A stretch of 51,440 nucleotides of DNA, taken from Meiothermus sp. (GTDB lineage: Bacteria; Deinococcota; Deinococci; Deinococcales; Thermaceae). Each line of letters begins with the position of its first letter. The first letter of the stretch is position 1. The position numbers and the translations under genes are program-made. The stretch lies in assembly GCF_025060375.1 (NCBI RefSeq), contig NZ_JANXCG010000001.1, positions 1 to 51,440 on the forward strand, in the 5' to 3' direction. Positions 33,588-41,984 of this stretch are shown here, piece by piece. The notes under the pieces are model-generated. The model saw nothing but the letters and a program-made list of their open reading frames with translations, made no database searches and had not been told where the DNA came from.

Positions 33588-34733
33588 CTAGAGTTTACCT
33601 TCCCCCAGCTCCGATACCAAGGCGAAGTAGTCTCGGTGGATGGCCTCGTCGGTGTTCTTGTAGCCGAGAAGGGCCTCAATGTCCTTGGTTTTTCTCCCCT
33701 TGATGCGCCGCAGCTCCGCCGCGCTGTAGTTGACCAGGCCTATCCCGATCAGGCTGCCCTCCGCGTCCAAGCAGCGCACCGGTTCGCCCACGCCGAACTG
33801 GCCTCGCACCTCGAGGATGCCCGCTGGCAGGAGGGAGGCCCCCCCTTGCTGCAGGGCCCGCGCCGCCCCCGCGTCCACCACCACCTCACCCTGCGGCTTG
33901 GGGAGCTGGTAGAGCCAGAGTTTGCGCCCGCTGTAGCGCCGCTGCCCCCCGGCGAAGAAAGTACCCACCACCTCGCCCCTAAGAGCCTGGGGAATGCTCT
34001 CTGGACGTGTGCCCGGCAGGAGCAGGGTGGGAATCCCTGCGGCCTGGGCTTTTTGCGCGGCCAGGAGCTTGCTCCTCATACCCCCGGTGCCCATCTGGTT
34101 GGGGCTTTCCCCCGCCATCCGCAGCACTGCCGGGTCCACCCGCTCCACGTAGGGGATGGGGCGGGCCTCCGGGTGCTGGCGAGGGTCGGCCTCGTAGAGG
34201 GCCTCGATATCCGAGAGCAGAACGAGGAGGTCGGCGCCTACCAGGGTAGCGATGAGGGCGGAGAGCTGGTCGTTGTCGCCAAACTTGATCTCCTCCACCA
34301 TCACCGTGTCGTTCTCGTTGATGATGGGCACGATGCCCCAGGAAAGCAGGGTTTCCAAGGTTTGCCGGGCGTTCAGGTAGCGGTGGCGGTGGCCCAGGTC
34401 TTCCGCGGTCAGGAGCACCTGGGCTACCCTAAGGCCGTACCAGCTAAAGGCCTGTTCCCAAAGCTGCATCAGGATGGGCTGGCCCACCGCGGCCAGGGCC
34501 TGCTTCCCAGGCATGGTCCTGGGTTTTTCCTGTAGCCCCAGCCTCTCCATCCCAAGGGCCTGGGCCCCAGAGGAGACCAGCACCACCTCCCGGCCCTCGG
34601 CCCTTAGGGAGGAGACCTGGGCGGCGATTTCAAGCTGGTGCTTCCGGCCTTCTGGCCCGCTCAGCACCGCGCTGCCCACCTTGACCACCAGCCGGCGGTA
34701 CTGGGAGGAGGGTAGGGGGATACGGCAGCCCAT
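33588..34733 (-). CDS. proB: Glutamate 5-kinase with PUA domain
   Basis: A 381-residue enzyme phosphorylating glutamate in the first step of proline synthesis. The amino-acid kinase domain (about 10-255) shows VVKVGSAVLSG, LVSSGAQALG, PIINENDTV, KFGDNDQLSALIA and MGTGGMRSKL. The C-terminal PUA domain (about 280-360) is present, as in full-length ProB. The ATG at 34733 lies 7 nt after TAGGAT, which is inside the last codons of pepF; a TTG at 34736 is also in frame. Feedback inhibition by proline is usual for the family. Confidence 0.95.
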   Translation of the reverse strand: MGCRIPLPSSQYRRLVVKVGSAVLSGPEGRKHQLEIAAQVSSLRAEGREVVLVSSGAQALGMERLGLQEKPRTMPGKQALAAVGQPILMQLWEQAFSWYGLRVAQVLLTAEDLGHRHRYLNARQTLETLLSWGIVPIINENDTVMVEEIKFGDNDQLSALIATLVGADLLVLLSDIEALYEADPRQHPEARPIPYVERVDPAVLRMAGESPNQMGTGGMRSKLLAAQKAQAAGIPTLLLPGTRPESIPQALRGEVVGTFFAGGQRRYSGRKLWLYQLPKPQGEVVVDAGAARALQQGGASLLPAGILEVRGQFGVGEPVRCLDAEGSLIGIGLVNYSAAELRRIKGRKTKDIEALLGYKNTDEAIHRDYFALVSELGEGKL

Positions 34734-34738
34734 CAAGG

Positions 34739-36559
34739 CTATCCTACTAGGCCCTCCAGCTCGTCCACCATGGCCTTTAGAGCTGCAAAGCCCTCCTCTA
34801 TGGGCTCGGGGCGGGTCATGTCTATACCGGCAATCTGCAGCGCCTCGAGGGGGTAGACCGAGTCGCCGACCTTGAGGAATTGGAGGTAGCGCCTCGCCGC
34901 CGGCTCGCCCTCCCGCAGCACTTTGCGGGCCAGGGCGTTGGCCGCGGCAATGCCGGTAGCGTACTGGTAGACGTAGAAGGGGGTGTACAGGTGGGCGAAG
35001 TGCATCCAGCCAGCGCCGAACCGCTCCTTGTCCAGCTCTACCTCTCCGCCGTAGCCCTCGGCGAAGAGTTCGGTCAGGCGCTCGCTCAGGAAAGGCGCGG
35101 TGAGGGCACCGCCCTGCTCGATGCGCTCGTAGAGTTGGAGTTCAAAGCGGGCCAGGGTGGGCATCACGAAGAGGTAGCGGTGAAAGTTGGCGAAGGCTTC
35201 CTCCAGCACGGCCAGCCTTTCCTCCCGGGTTTTGGCCTCCTCCAGCAGCTTGGCCCGCACCAGGGCTTGGTTGAAGTTGGAGGCCACCTCGGCGATGAAG
35301 AGGCTGTAGTTGGCGTAGACAATGGGCTGGCTTTGGCGAGCGAAGTAGCTGTGCATGGAGTGGCCCAGCTCATGGGCCAGGGTGCTCAGGGAGAAGAGGT
35401 CGTCCGACCAGCTCATCAGGATGTAGGGGTAGGTGCCCTTGAGTCCCGAGGAGAAAGCCCCCGGCCGCTTGCCCTGGTTCTGGCCCCAGTCCACCCAGCG
35501 CTCCTCAAACAGCCCCCGGCGCATGGGCTCCACGTACTCCGGGCCCAGCGGGGCCATACCCCGGCAGATGGCCTCAGCGGCCTCCCAGAAAGTGATTCTC
35601 GGGCTCGGTACCAGGGGGGCGGGTGCGTCGTAGATGGGCACATCGTGGCTGTAGAGCCGGCCCCCCAGGGCCCTCCTGCGGATGCGCCAGAAGCGGTGCC
35701 AGGTGGGCAGGTTTTCCTGAAAGATGGCCAGCAGGTTGTCGTAGACCACCTTTGGGATGTGCTCCCCAGAGGTGCGCCCTTCCGCCAGGGCCATCTCGAG
35801 GCTGCTCCCGTAGCCTCGGGTGCGGGCCAGGAAGGCGTAGCTTTTGATGCTGCCCTGCAGGGTCTGGGCCAGGGTGTTTTTGAAGGCCAGGTGCCCGTCG
35901 GCATACGAGGCCCAGGCAGCCTTGCGCACCTCGGGGTCCTCGTGGACCAGGAGCTCGCCGATGGTGCTGTGGGAGACCGGAAGGCTTTGGCCCCGGTACT
36001 CCACCGGCCTGAACCGCATATCGGCGTTGGTGGCGGCGTAGGCGGTGGCGCTGTGGCCCCTGAGGGGGTCGGAGGCTGCAGCAAGCACCGCCTCCACCTC
36101 GCGGTTCAGCACGTGGGGTCTGCGCCGCTCCAGAGCCTCAAAGTAGTGGCGGTAAACCTCCAGGGCTGGCTCCTCGCGGATGAACGCCTCCAGCCTCTCC
36201 GGGCCCAAGGCAAGCAGCTCGGGCTCGAGGTAGGCCCCCGCTGTAGCCAGCCGGGCCAGCATGCTCTGGGCTTCGCCTACCATCCGGCTGAAGGCGGGGT
36301 TGGTGCCGTCGGTGGCCCGCTGCAGCGAGGCGTACTGGAATACCTTCATGGATAGGAGCATCCGTTCGTGGTAGGTTTCCAGCGCCTCCAGCAGGGTCTT
36401 GGCCGATTCCCCCAGCCGCCCGGCGAAGCGGCCTACTTCCTCCGGGTAGCCCATGGCCTCTTCCAAGGCTTTTTGCCACTCGACTTCTGAGGGGAAGAGG
36501 GCCTCGAGGTTCCAGGTCTGCTCTTTAGGCAGTTCTGAGCGCTTGGGTAAAGGCTTCAC
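34739..36559 (-). CDS. pepF: Oligoendopeptidase F (M3 family)
   Basis: A 606-residue cytosolic zinc peptidase cutting short peptides. The zinc motif HELGH (His396, Glu397, His400) is in LAHELGHSMHSYFA, with the third ligand Glu in the following helix (SLFIAEVASNFNQAL). The N-terminal helical domain is the PepF type. No signal peptide is seen. The GTG start is 6 nt after TAGAAT (leaderless). The proB gene begins just 5 bp after its stop. Confidence 0.94.
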   Translation of the reverse strand: MKPLPKRSELPKEQTWNLEALFPSEVEWQKALEEAMGYPEEVGRFAGRLGESAKTLLEALETYHERMLLSMKVFQYASLQRATDGTNPAFSRMVGEAQSMLARLATAGAYLEPELLALGPERLEAFIREEPALEVYRHYFEALERRRPHVLNREVEAVLAAASDPLRGHSATAYAATNADMRFRPVEYRGQSLPVSHSTIGELLVHEDPEVRKAAWASYADGHLAFKNTLAQTLQGSIKSYAFLARTRGYGSSLEMALAEGRTSGEHIPKVVYDNLLAIFQENLPTWHRFWRIRRRALGGRLYSHDVPIYDAPAPLVPSPRITFWEAAEAICRGMAPLGPEYVEPMRRGLFEERWVDWGQNQGKRPGAFSSGLKGTYPYILMSWSDDLFSLSTLAHELGHSMHSYFARQSQPIVYANYSLFIAEVASNFNQALVRAKLLEEAKTREERLAVLEEAFANFHRYLFVMPTLARFELQLYERIEQGGALTAPFLSERLTELFAEGYGGEVELDKERFGAGWMHFAHLYTPFYVYQYATGIAAANALARKVLREGEPAARRYLQFLKVGDSVYPLEALQIAGIDMTRPEPIEEGFAALKAMVDELEGLVG

Positions 36560-36591
36560 CCGCCCATTCTACCGCCAGACTGACCTTTGGG

Positions 36592-37926
36592 TCAGCCGAG
36601 AAACTCCCGGAACCACAGGGCTGAATCCTTCAGGATGCGCTTTTGGGTGGCGTAGTCCACATAGACCAGACCGAAGCGGGGCCGGTACCCCTCGGCCCAC
36701 TCAAAGTTGTCCATCAGGCTCCAGTAAAAGTAGCCCTCTACCGGAACCCCCTCCTGTTGGGCCCGCCTCACCTGGAGCAGGTGGGCCTGGATGAAGGCGA
36801 TGCGCTTGGGGTCGTGCACCCGTCCGCCCTCCGGGGTGTCCAGATAGGCCACCCCGTTTTCGGTGATGATGATGCGCCTCACCCCAGGGTAGGCGGCGAA
36901 CTGCTTGAGCAGGTGGTAGAGGTTCTCGGGCCAGACCTCCCAGCCCATCGCGGTCAGCTCACCCCCCCGCTCCTCGTGGGGCACCTCACGCGCCCAGGTG
37001 GCCGGCATGAGGGGGTCAAAGCGCACGAGCTGGCGGAAGTAGGTTTGCAGCCCGATGAAGTCAAAGTCAAAGGCCAGCCGCTCCAGGTCGCCAGGCCTTA
37101 TGTAGGGGCGCAGGAGGTGGAGGAAGGGGGCTCTTTTCCACGGATAGCCCAGCCCCAAGGCTGGCTCGAGGAAGAGCCGGTTGGCGATGGCGTCGTACTG
37201 GGTGGCAGCCATCTGGCTGAGCCAGGTGGGGCCCGCGGCCTGCACGTAGGAGGCCGAGAAGGTGGTGCCAATCTGGGCGTTCGGCAGGCTGGCCCGCAGG
37301 GCACGGCCTCCTTCGGCCTGGGCCAGGGCGGCGTGGTGCACGGCGGGCAGGAAGCTGGATAGGCCCCTGCGCCCCGGGGCGTGCCGGCCTTGGAGGTAGC
37401 CCAGTACGGTGAAGACAGCGGGCTCGTTGAGCACCATCCAGTGTCTGACCCGGTCGCCGAAGGCCCGGGCGCAGACCGCTGCGTACTCGGCGAACCAACC
37501 GACCACATCCCGGTTGGTCCAGCCCCCCTGGTCCTCCAGGGCCTGGGGCAGGTCCCAGTGGTAGAGCGTGACCCAGGGCTCCAGGCCCAGCTCGAGGGTT
37601 CGGTCGATCACCCGCTGGTAGAAGTCCAGGCCTTTGGGGTTCAGTCGCCCCCGCCCCTCGGGTAGGATGCGGGGCCAGGCCAGGGAGAAGCGGTGAGCCT
37701 GGAAGTTCATCTCCCGGATGAGGGCGGTGTCCTCGCGGTAGCGGTGGTAGAAATCGCAGGCCACATCGGCGTTCTCGCCGGTCTTAATCCGGCCAGGGGT
37801 GTGGGCGAAGGTGTCCCAGATGGAAGGCCCACGCCCGTCCTCCTTCACCGCGCCCTCTATCTGGTAGGCCGCGGTGGCCACCCCCCAGCGGAACTGGGGG
37901 CCAAAATCGGCCTTTCGGAGCTCCAC
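36592..37926 (-). CDS. GH1 family beta-glucosidase
   Basis: A 444-residue retaining glycosidase with (beta/alpha)8 fold. The N-terminal signature is FRWGVATAAYQIEGA, acid/base Glu168 is in VLNEPAVF, and nucleophile Glu356 is in IIITENGVAYLD. Other conserved parts are TLYHWDLPQALED and the sugar-binding SLMDNFEWAEGY. It lacks a signal peptide, so it is cytosolic. Thermus relatives act on beta-glucosides, galactosides and fucosides; specificity here is unknown. The GTG start is 6 nt after TAGATT (leaderless). No sugar transporter is adjacent. Confidence 0.94.
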   Translation of the reverse strand: MELRKADFGPQFRWGVATAAYQIEGAVKEDGRGPSIWDTFAHTPGRIKTGENADVACDFYHRYREDTALIREMNFQAHRFSLAWPRILPEGRGRLNPKGLDFYQRVIDRTLELGLEPWVTLYHWDLPQALEDQGGWTNRDVVGWFAEYAAVCARAFGDRVRHWMVLNEPAVFTVLGYLQGRHAPGRRGLSSFLPAVHHAALAQAEGGRALRASLPNAQIGTTFSASYVQAAGPTWLSQMAATQYDAIANRLFLEPALGLGYPWKRAPFLHLLRPYIRPGDLERLAFDFDFIGLQTYFRQLVRFDPLMPATWAREVPHEERGGELTAMGWEVWPENLYHLLKQFAAYPGVRRIIITENGVAYLDTPEGGRVHDPKRIAFIQAHLLQVRRAQQEGVPVEGYFYWSLMDNFEWAEGYRPRFGLVYVDYATQKRILKDSALWFREFLG

Positions 37927-37959
37927 AGACCCAATCTAAAGCCGGGTCGGGTGGGGCTG

Positions 37960-38736
37960 TCAAAGGGGCTCGAGCCACACCCAGGCGCCGTTAGGGTCCC
38001 GCAGGGTTTCAGGCCCCCGGCCCAGGAGGGCGATGCGGTAGCCCAACAGCCCGGTGGCGTCGGCCGGGGCCAGGCGGTTTTGGGCCCAAAGGTTGACCCC
38101 CACGTGGTGGTGGTATCCGTCGGCCGCGAAGAAGCGGGCGCCGGGGAAGTCGCGCTGGGTTACCTCCATCCCCAGGCCGGTGAAGAAGGCCTCTGCCTCG
38201 TCCAGGTCGGCGACATGCAGGTGGATATGGCCCAGCCGGGTGGCGGGGTCGAGGGGGCCTGGGGTCTTTACCTCAGAGAGGAGGCCGAAGTAATCCAGGG
38301 GCTGGTTGCCCATGCTCAGGCGATTGTTCCGCTGAGGCCACTCGGCTTTTGGCCGGTCGCGGTAAAGCTCGATGCCGTTGCCCTCCGGGTCGGATAGGTA
38401 GAGCGCTTCCGATACGCCGTGGTCGGAGGCGCCTTCAAAGGTGGGGTATCGGGCGTCCAGCAAGTGCTGCACTACCTCTCCCAAAGCCCGGCGGTTGGGC
38501 AGGAGCAGGGCGAAGTGGTAGAGGCCCAGGGTGGGGCGGGGGCGAAGGGGGGCCCTGGGCTCGTGCACCAGCTCGAGGCTGAACTGCCCGCCTGCCGGGG
38601 CCAGCTTCAGCCGGTTGCCCTCCCGCCGCACCACCTCCAGGCCCAGAAGGCCCTGGTAGAACCGAAGCTGTCGTTCCAGGTTTTGCACCCGGAGGGTGAG
38701 ACCCCTTAGCACAAGGGTGGGCCTTGGGTCTGGCAT
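37960..38736 (-). CDS. VOC-superfamily dioxygenase-like protein (CatE/glyoxalase type)
   Basis: A 258-residue protein with two tandem vicinal-oxygen-chelate halves (about 8-125 and 165-258). Candidate metal ligands are His in LYHFALLLP, His in GHIHLHVADLD, His in GYHHHVGVN and Glu residues in DPEGNGIELY. It resembles CatE-type catechol 2,3-dioxygenases, but true substrate and activity cannot be read from sequence. The ATG is 6 nt after TAACCT (leaderless). It is divergent from the RmlD-like gene. Confidence 0.82.
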   Translation of the reverse strand: MPDPRPTLVLRGLTLRVQNLERQLRFYQGLLGLEVVRREGNRLKLAPAGGQFSLELVHEPRAPLRPRPTLGLYHFALLLPNRRALGEVVQHLLDARYPTFEGASDHGVSEALYLSDPEGNGIELYRDRPKAEWPQRNNRLSMGNQPLDYFGLLSEVKTPGPLDPATRLGHIHLHVADLDEAEAFFTGLGMEVTQRDFPGARFFAADGYHHHVGVNLWAQNRLAPADATGLLGYRIALLGRGPETLRDPNGAWVWLEPL

Positions 38737-38794
38737 GCCATCAGGTTAGGCCTTCTACTTTGGGGCGTAAAGTGCCGGGCTTATCCTATTGGAC

Positions 38795-39628
38795 GTGCGG
38801 GTCTTCATCACTGGAGGAACGGGCTACCTCGGCCAGGCCTTGTTACGGCAGGCTCCGGGGTGGGTTACGGCGCTTGGGGCCAGCCACCTTAGCCAAGCCC
38901 CGAGGATGGCCGGCGTGGGCTGGGTGCAGTTGGACATTCGCGACGAGGATGCGGTTCTGTCGGTGCTGCGGGCCTTCAGGCCTCAGGTGGTGCTTCACAC
39001 CGCCTACAGCAAGGCAGACCTGGAGGGGGTTGTGGTCCGGGGAACCGCCCACGTGGCCCGGGCCTGCGCGGACCTGGGGGCTCGGTTGATCCATCTCTCC
39101 ACCGATCAGGTATTTGATGGGCGGGAGGCCCCCTACGCCGAGCCCGCCAGACCCAACCCCCTTACCTCCTACGGCCGGGCCAAGCTGGAGGCCGAGAGGG
39201 TGGTTGGAGGGATGCTTTCCCAGGCTGTGGTGGTGCGTTCCTCGCTGATATGGGGCCTGGACCCTCCAGACCCCACCAGCTGGATGGTCTTGGAGCTGGC
39301 CGACGGGAGGCGGCAGGGGGGGCTTTTTGAGGACGAGTACCGCTCCTTTGTCTTTGTGGAGGACCTGGCCCGGGCCCTGTGGGAGCTGGTCCGGTTGGAT
39401 TACCGGGGGATTTTGCACCTGGGGGGGGCTGAGGTGCTGAGCCGGCTTGAGTTCGGCCGGCTGATCGCCCCCATTTACGGCCGCGACCCTGCCCGCTTGC
39501 CTGCCCTGCGGCTGGCCGATTTTCCAGAACCCCGGCCTCAAAACTGCGCGCTGGACAGCTCGAGGGCCCGGGGTTTGCTCAAAACCCGGCTGCGCGGGGT
39601 AAGGGAGGTGCTCGCCTCGCGGGTTTGA
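38795..39628 (+). CDS. SDR-family sugar-nucleotide reductase (RmlD-like)
   Basis: A 277-residue enzyme with N-terminal NAD(P) loop VFITGGTGYLGQALL, HTAYSKADLEG, STDQVFDG (typical of RmlD/dTDP-4-dehydrorhamnose reductase and MAT2B-like proteins), and the catalytic YGRAK motif. No other dTDP-rhamnose genes are nearby, so the substrate is uncertain. The GTG at 38795 is chosen because it lies 7 nt after TATCCT; a TTG at 38789 is only 1 nt from that box and could not be on the transcript. Confidence 0.85.
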   Translation: MRVFITGGTGYLGQALLRQAPGWVTALGASHLSQAPRMAGVGWVQLDIRDEDAVLSVLRAFRPQVVLHTAYSKADLEGVVVRGTAHVARACADLGARLIHLSTDQVFDGREAPYAEPARPNPLTSYGRAKLEAERVVGGMLSQAVVVRSSLIWGLDPPDPTSWMVLELADGRRQGGLFEDEYRSFVFVEDLARALWELVRLDYRGILHLGGAEVLSRLEFGRLIAPIYGRDPARLPALRLADFPEPRPQNCALDSSRARGLLKTRLRGVREVLASRV

Positions 39629-39657
39629 ACCGGCCCCCCGCGGGCGAGGGGCCGGTT
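39628..39657. terminator. Bidirectional terminator spanning both convergent stop codons
   Basis: AACCGGCCCC (39628-39637) and GGGGCCGGTT (39648-39657) form a perfect 10-bp stem with a 10-nt loop. The left arm starts in the TGA of the reductase, and the right arm enters the TAA of the minus-strand gene. Confidence 0.75.
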
Positions 39658-39985
39658 ACCTGAACAGGGCCAGCCACAACCATACCCCAAGCGCCAAGAG
39701 CGCTGCCAGGGCCACGGCCCAGCGCGCCAGCGCTGCCAGGTAGCCCGCCCCGAAAAACAGCACCGCGCCTACCCCCGCTGCCCAGGCCCCCGCGGTGGCC
39801 ATTCGGAGGGCTAGGGTATCCAAAAGCCCGGCCAGGTCTATCCGAACCCGCAGGAGGTTTCTCTCCAGGCTGGGGTCCACGGTTTGGGTGGCCAGGAGGT
39901 AGGAGAGGGCGGCCAGGAAAGCTCCCAGCACCACCAGAAGACCCCCTAGGAGCTCGAGCCAGAGCGCCGCACCGCTAGTCCTCAT
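39656..39985 (-). CDS. Small three-helix membrane protein, function unknown
   Basis: A 109-residue protein with about three hydrophobic segments (about 7-30, 48-72 with MATAGAWAAGVGAVLFF, and 80-107). The charged stretch DPSLERNLLRVRIDL joins the first two. It is not a recognised family. The ATG at 39985 lies 6 nt after TATTCT (leaderless). A longer frame would run through the two tRNA genes and is not real. Confidence 0.72.
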   Translation of the reverse strand: MRTSGAALWLELLGGLLVVLGAFLAALSYLLATQTVDPSLERNLLRVRIDLAGLLDTLALRMATAGAWAAGVGAVLFFGAGYLAALARWAVALAALLALGVWLWLALFR

Positions 39986-40015
39986 TGGCTGAGAATACCC
40001 TGCTGGGGGTAGAGC

Positions 40016-40040
40016 GTAAAACCCCAGGCCGGCCTGGGGT
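40016..40040 (-). terminator. Rho-independent terminator of the tRNA transcript
   Basis: A perfect 20-bp palindrome (40021-40040, ACCCCAGGCC then its complement) is followed on the minus strand by TTTTAC. It lies 3 nt after the tRNA-Leu 3' end, so it should end the tRNA-His/tRNA-Leu transcript. Confidence 0.85.
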
Positions 40041-40043
40041 TGC

Positions 40044-40128
40044 TGGTGCGCGGAGGGGGACTTGAACCCCCACACCTTTCGGCACGAGATCCTAAGTCTC
40101 GCGTGTCTACCAGTTCCACCATCCGCGC
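40044..40128 (-). tRNA. tRNA-Leu, anticodon UAG
   Basis: An 85-nt class II tRNA with encoded CCA. The acceptor stem is GCGCGGA/TCCGCGC. The anticodon stem-loop has loop CTTAGGA, giving anticodon UAG for CUA. The short variable arm (CGTGCCGAAAGGTGTG region) and the GGGGGTTCAAGTCCCCC T-arm are intact. Confidence 0.95.
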
Positions 40129-40152
40129 GGGTGAGGCCTTTAGGCCCCGTCT

Positions 40153-40230
40153 TGGGGTGAGCGATGGGACTTGAACCCACGACCCCCGGTTCCACAGACC
40201 GGTGCTCTAACCGGCTGAGCTACGCTCACC
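40153..40230 (-). tRNA. tRNA-His, anticodon GUG
   Basis: A 78-nt tRNA including the extra G-1 and the encoded CCA. The acceptor is GTGAGCG/CGCTCAC, with G-1 (40230) facing C73, the mark of tRNA-His. The anticodon loop CTGTGGA gives GUG, and the T-arm reads GTGGGTTCAAGTCCCAT. It is cotranscribed with tRNA-Leu 24 nt downstream. Confidence 0.95.
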
Positions 40231-40253
40231 GCGCCGCAAGAGCAGCACAGTGT

Positions 40254-40282
40254 ATTCTAGGCTCGAGCCCGCCGGGCGTCAA
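40254..40282 (-). promoter_or_regulatory. tRNA-His/tRNA-Leu promoter
   Basis: On the minus strand TTGACG (40277-40282) and TAGAAT (40254-40259) are 17 nt apart. The start would lie near 40247, about 17 nt before tRNA-His. The -35 overlaps the upstream region of the divergent rlmB, whose own -10 TAAACT is at 40301-40306. Confidence 0.8.
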
Positions 40283-40312
40283 GAAGAGCGGGGCCTCGGC
40301 TAAACTGGGCCT

Positions 40313-41038
40313 ATGCTTATCTACGGCCGCAATCCGGTGCTGGAGGCTATACGCGAGGGCCAGGTGGGCCAGGTCTGGGTGGCTAGGGGTGTGGAGCGCT
40401 GGCTTTTGCAGGAGCTGGAGAGGCTGGGGGCGGCCTACAGGGTGGTGCCCCGCGTGGAGCTGGACCAGATGGTCAGGACTACCCAGCACCAGGGCCTGGT
40501 GGCCGAGCTGGAAAGCCTAGCCTACGCCGATGCGGAGGCTCCCTTCCGCCGGGCCGAGGAGCGGGGGGAGCTCCCTTTGCTGGTGCTGCTCGACGGCATT
40601 ACCGACCCCCGCAACTATGGGGCCCTCATCCGCAGCGCCTTTGCCCTGGGGGCCCACGGGGTGGTTACCGAAGCCCGCCGCAGCGCCCCACTTACGGCGC
40701 TGGTACTCAAGGCTTCTGCAGGGGCTGCGCGGCGGATACCCCTGGTGCAGGTCAAAAACCTGCCTCGCTACCTGGAGGAGCTTAAGGGGCGGGGCCTTTG
40801 GATTTACGGCACCAGCGGTAGGGCGTCCCGGACCCTTGGCGAGCTTGACTACCGCCGGCCGCTGGCGGTGGTGGTGGGCTCCGAGGGGGAGGGGATGCGC
40901 CGCTTGGTGGCGGAGCGCTGCGACGAACTCCTGCGCATCCCCTTGGTAGAGGGGGCCGAGAGCCTGAATGCGGCGGTGGCCCTGGGGGTGGTGCTGTACC
41001 AGGTGGGCTTGGCCCGGGGAGCGCCGGACCTGCGGTAG
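40313..41038 (+). CDS. rlmB: 23S rRNA (guanosine-2251-2'-O)-methyltransferase-type SPOUT enzyme
   Basis: A 241-residue TrmH/SpoU-family 2'-O-methyltransferase. The N-terminal substrate-binding domain (1-80, MLIYGRNPVLEAI) is typical of RlmB. The SPOUT knot motifs are DPRNYGALIRSAFALGAHG, VVVGSEGEGM and IPLVEGAESLNAAVALG. The N-terminus and length favour RlmB over TrmH. The ATG is 6 nt after TAAACT (leaderless). It ends directly against the rhodanese gene, which is on the opposite strand. Confidence 0.92.
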   Translation: MLIYGRNPVLEAIREGQVGQVWVARGVERWLLQELERLGAAYRVVPRVELDQMVRTTQHQGLVAELESLAYADAEAPFRRAEERGELPLLVLLDGITDPRNYGALIRSAFALGAHGVVTEARRSAPLTALVLKASAGAARRIPLVQVKNLPRYLEELKGRGLWIYGTSGRASRTLGELDYRRPLAVVVGSEGEGMRRLVAERCDELLRIPLVEGAESLNAAVALGVVLYQVGLARGAPDLR

Positions 41039-41899
41039 CTACTGCTCGGGCCCTTTCTCGATGGGCAGGCCCACCGCGTTGCCCCACTCCGTCCAGCTTC
41101 CATCGTAGTTCTTGACGTTGGGGAAGCCCAGCAGGTGCTTGAGCACGAACCAGGTGTGTGAGGAACGCTCGGCGATGCGGCAGTAGGTGATGACCTCCTT
41201 GTCGGGGGTGATGCCCTTAGCCTCGTAGAGCGCCCGCAGTTCCTCGGCGCTTTTGAAGGTGCCGTCGGGGTTTACCGTGGTGGCCCAGGGGATGCTCTTG
41301 GCCCCCGGAATATGCCCCCCACGGAGCACCCCCTCTTGGGGGTACTCGGGCATGTGGGTCTTCTCGCCGGTGAACTCAGCAGGGCTGCGCACGTCCACCA
41401 GGGCTCCTTTTCCAGCCTTGACCTTCTCCAGATGGGCCAGCACCTCGTCGCGGAAGGCCCGCAGGTTGGGGTCGCGCTGGCCGGGGGTGTAGGTGCCCCG
41501 GGGGTAGCTGGGCACCTCGGTGGTGAGGGGTTTGTTCTCCTGCACCCACTTAATCCGCCCCCCGTTCATGAGCTTGAGGTGTTTGTGCCCGTTGTAGCTG
41601 AAGAACCAGAAGGCATAGGCCGCCCACCAGTTGTTTTTGTCCCCGTAGAGCACGATGGTGGTGTCGTTGGAGATGCCCAGCCGTTCAAAAAGGGCGGCCA
41701 GCTCGTGAGGTTGGATGAACTCACGGATGACCGGGTCCCAGAGGTCAGCCTGCCAGTCAATCTTTTGGGCGCCGGGAATGTGGCCGGTGTCGTACAGCAG
41801 GATGTCTTCGTTGACCTCCAGGATGCGGATGTTGGGGTTGTTCAGGTTTTCCAGCACCCAGTCGGTGGATACCAGCACATCGGGGTTGGCGTAGCTCAT
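41039..41899 (-). CDS. Thiosulfate sulfurtransferase (two-domain rhodanese)
   Basis: A 286-residue protein with two rhodanese domains (about 8-135 and 150-278). The C-terminal active-site loop is [12 protein letters not shown] with catalytic Cys240. CRIAER differs from the classic CRxGxT loop but suits the CysA2-like group. It has no signal peptide, so it is cytosolic. GAGGAGGGAGA is a strong ribosome site just before the ATG. A separate promoter with a dyad lies upstream. It probably moves sulfane sulfur from thiosulfate to acceptors such as cyanide or thiols. Confidence 0.93.
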   Translation of the reverse strand: MSYANPDVLVSTDWVLENLNNPNIRILEVNEDILLYDTGHIPGAQKIDWQADLWDPVIREFIQPHELAALFERLGISNDTTIVLYGDKNNWWAAYAFWFFSYNGHKHLKLMNGGRIKWVQENKPLTTEVPSYPRGTYTPGQRDPNLRAFRDEVLAHLEKVKAGKGALVDVRSPAEFTGEKTHMPEYPQEGVLRGGHIPGAKSIPWATTVNPDGTFKSAEELRALYEAKGITPDKEVITYCRIAERSSHTWFVLKHLLGFPNVKNYDGSWTEWGNAVGLPIEKGPEQ

Positions 41900-41950
41900 G
41901 TCTCCCTCCTCGCTCTACGAAAACACAGCATACGCAAAAACCGCCCGGTT

Positions 41951-41979
41951 AGCCTAACATAGATTACAAAAGATGTAAA
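41951..41979 (-). promoter_or_regulatory. Promoter and possible operator of the sulfurtransferase
   Basis: On the minus strand TTTACA (41974-41979) and TAGGCT (41951-41956) are 17 nt apart, giving a leader of about 45 nt. A dyad, TTACA-N5-TGTAA (41964-41978), overlaps the -35 box and could bind a dimeric regulator. The surrounding 41900-41984 is AT-rich compared with the rest of the window. Confidence 0.65.
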
Positions 41980-41984
41980 TTTCT

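Noticed and set aside
34880-36355. 491-codon plus-strand frame opposite pepF
   Set aside because: It is the mirror of the pepF codon pattern, with no recognisable motif; pepF has the full HELGH site.
39986-40195. N-terminal extension of the small membrane protein
   Set aside because: The extension would translate through tRNA-Leu and part of tRNA-His, while a leaderless start with TATTCT exists at 39985.
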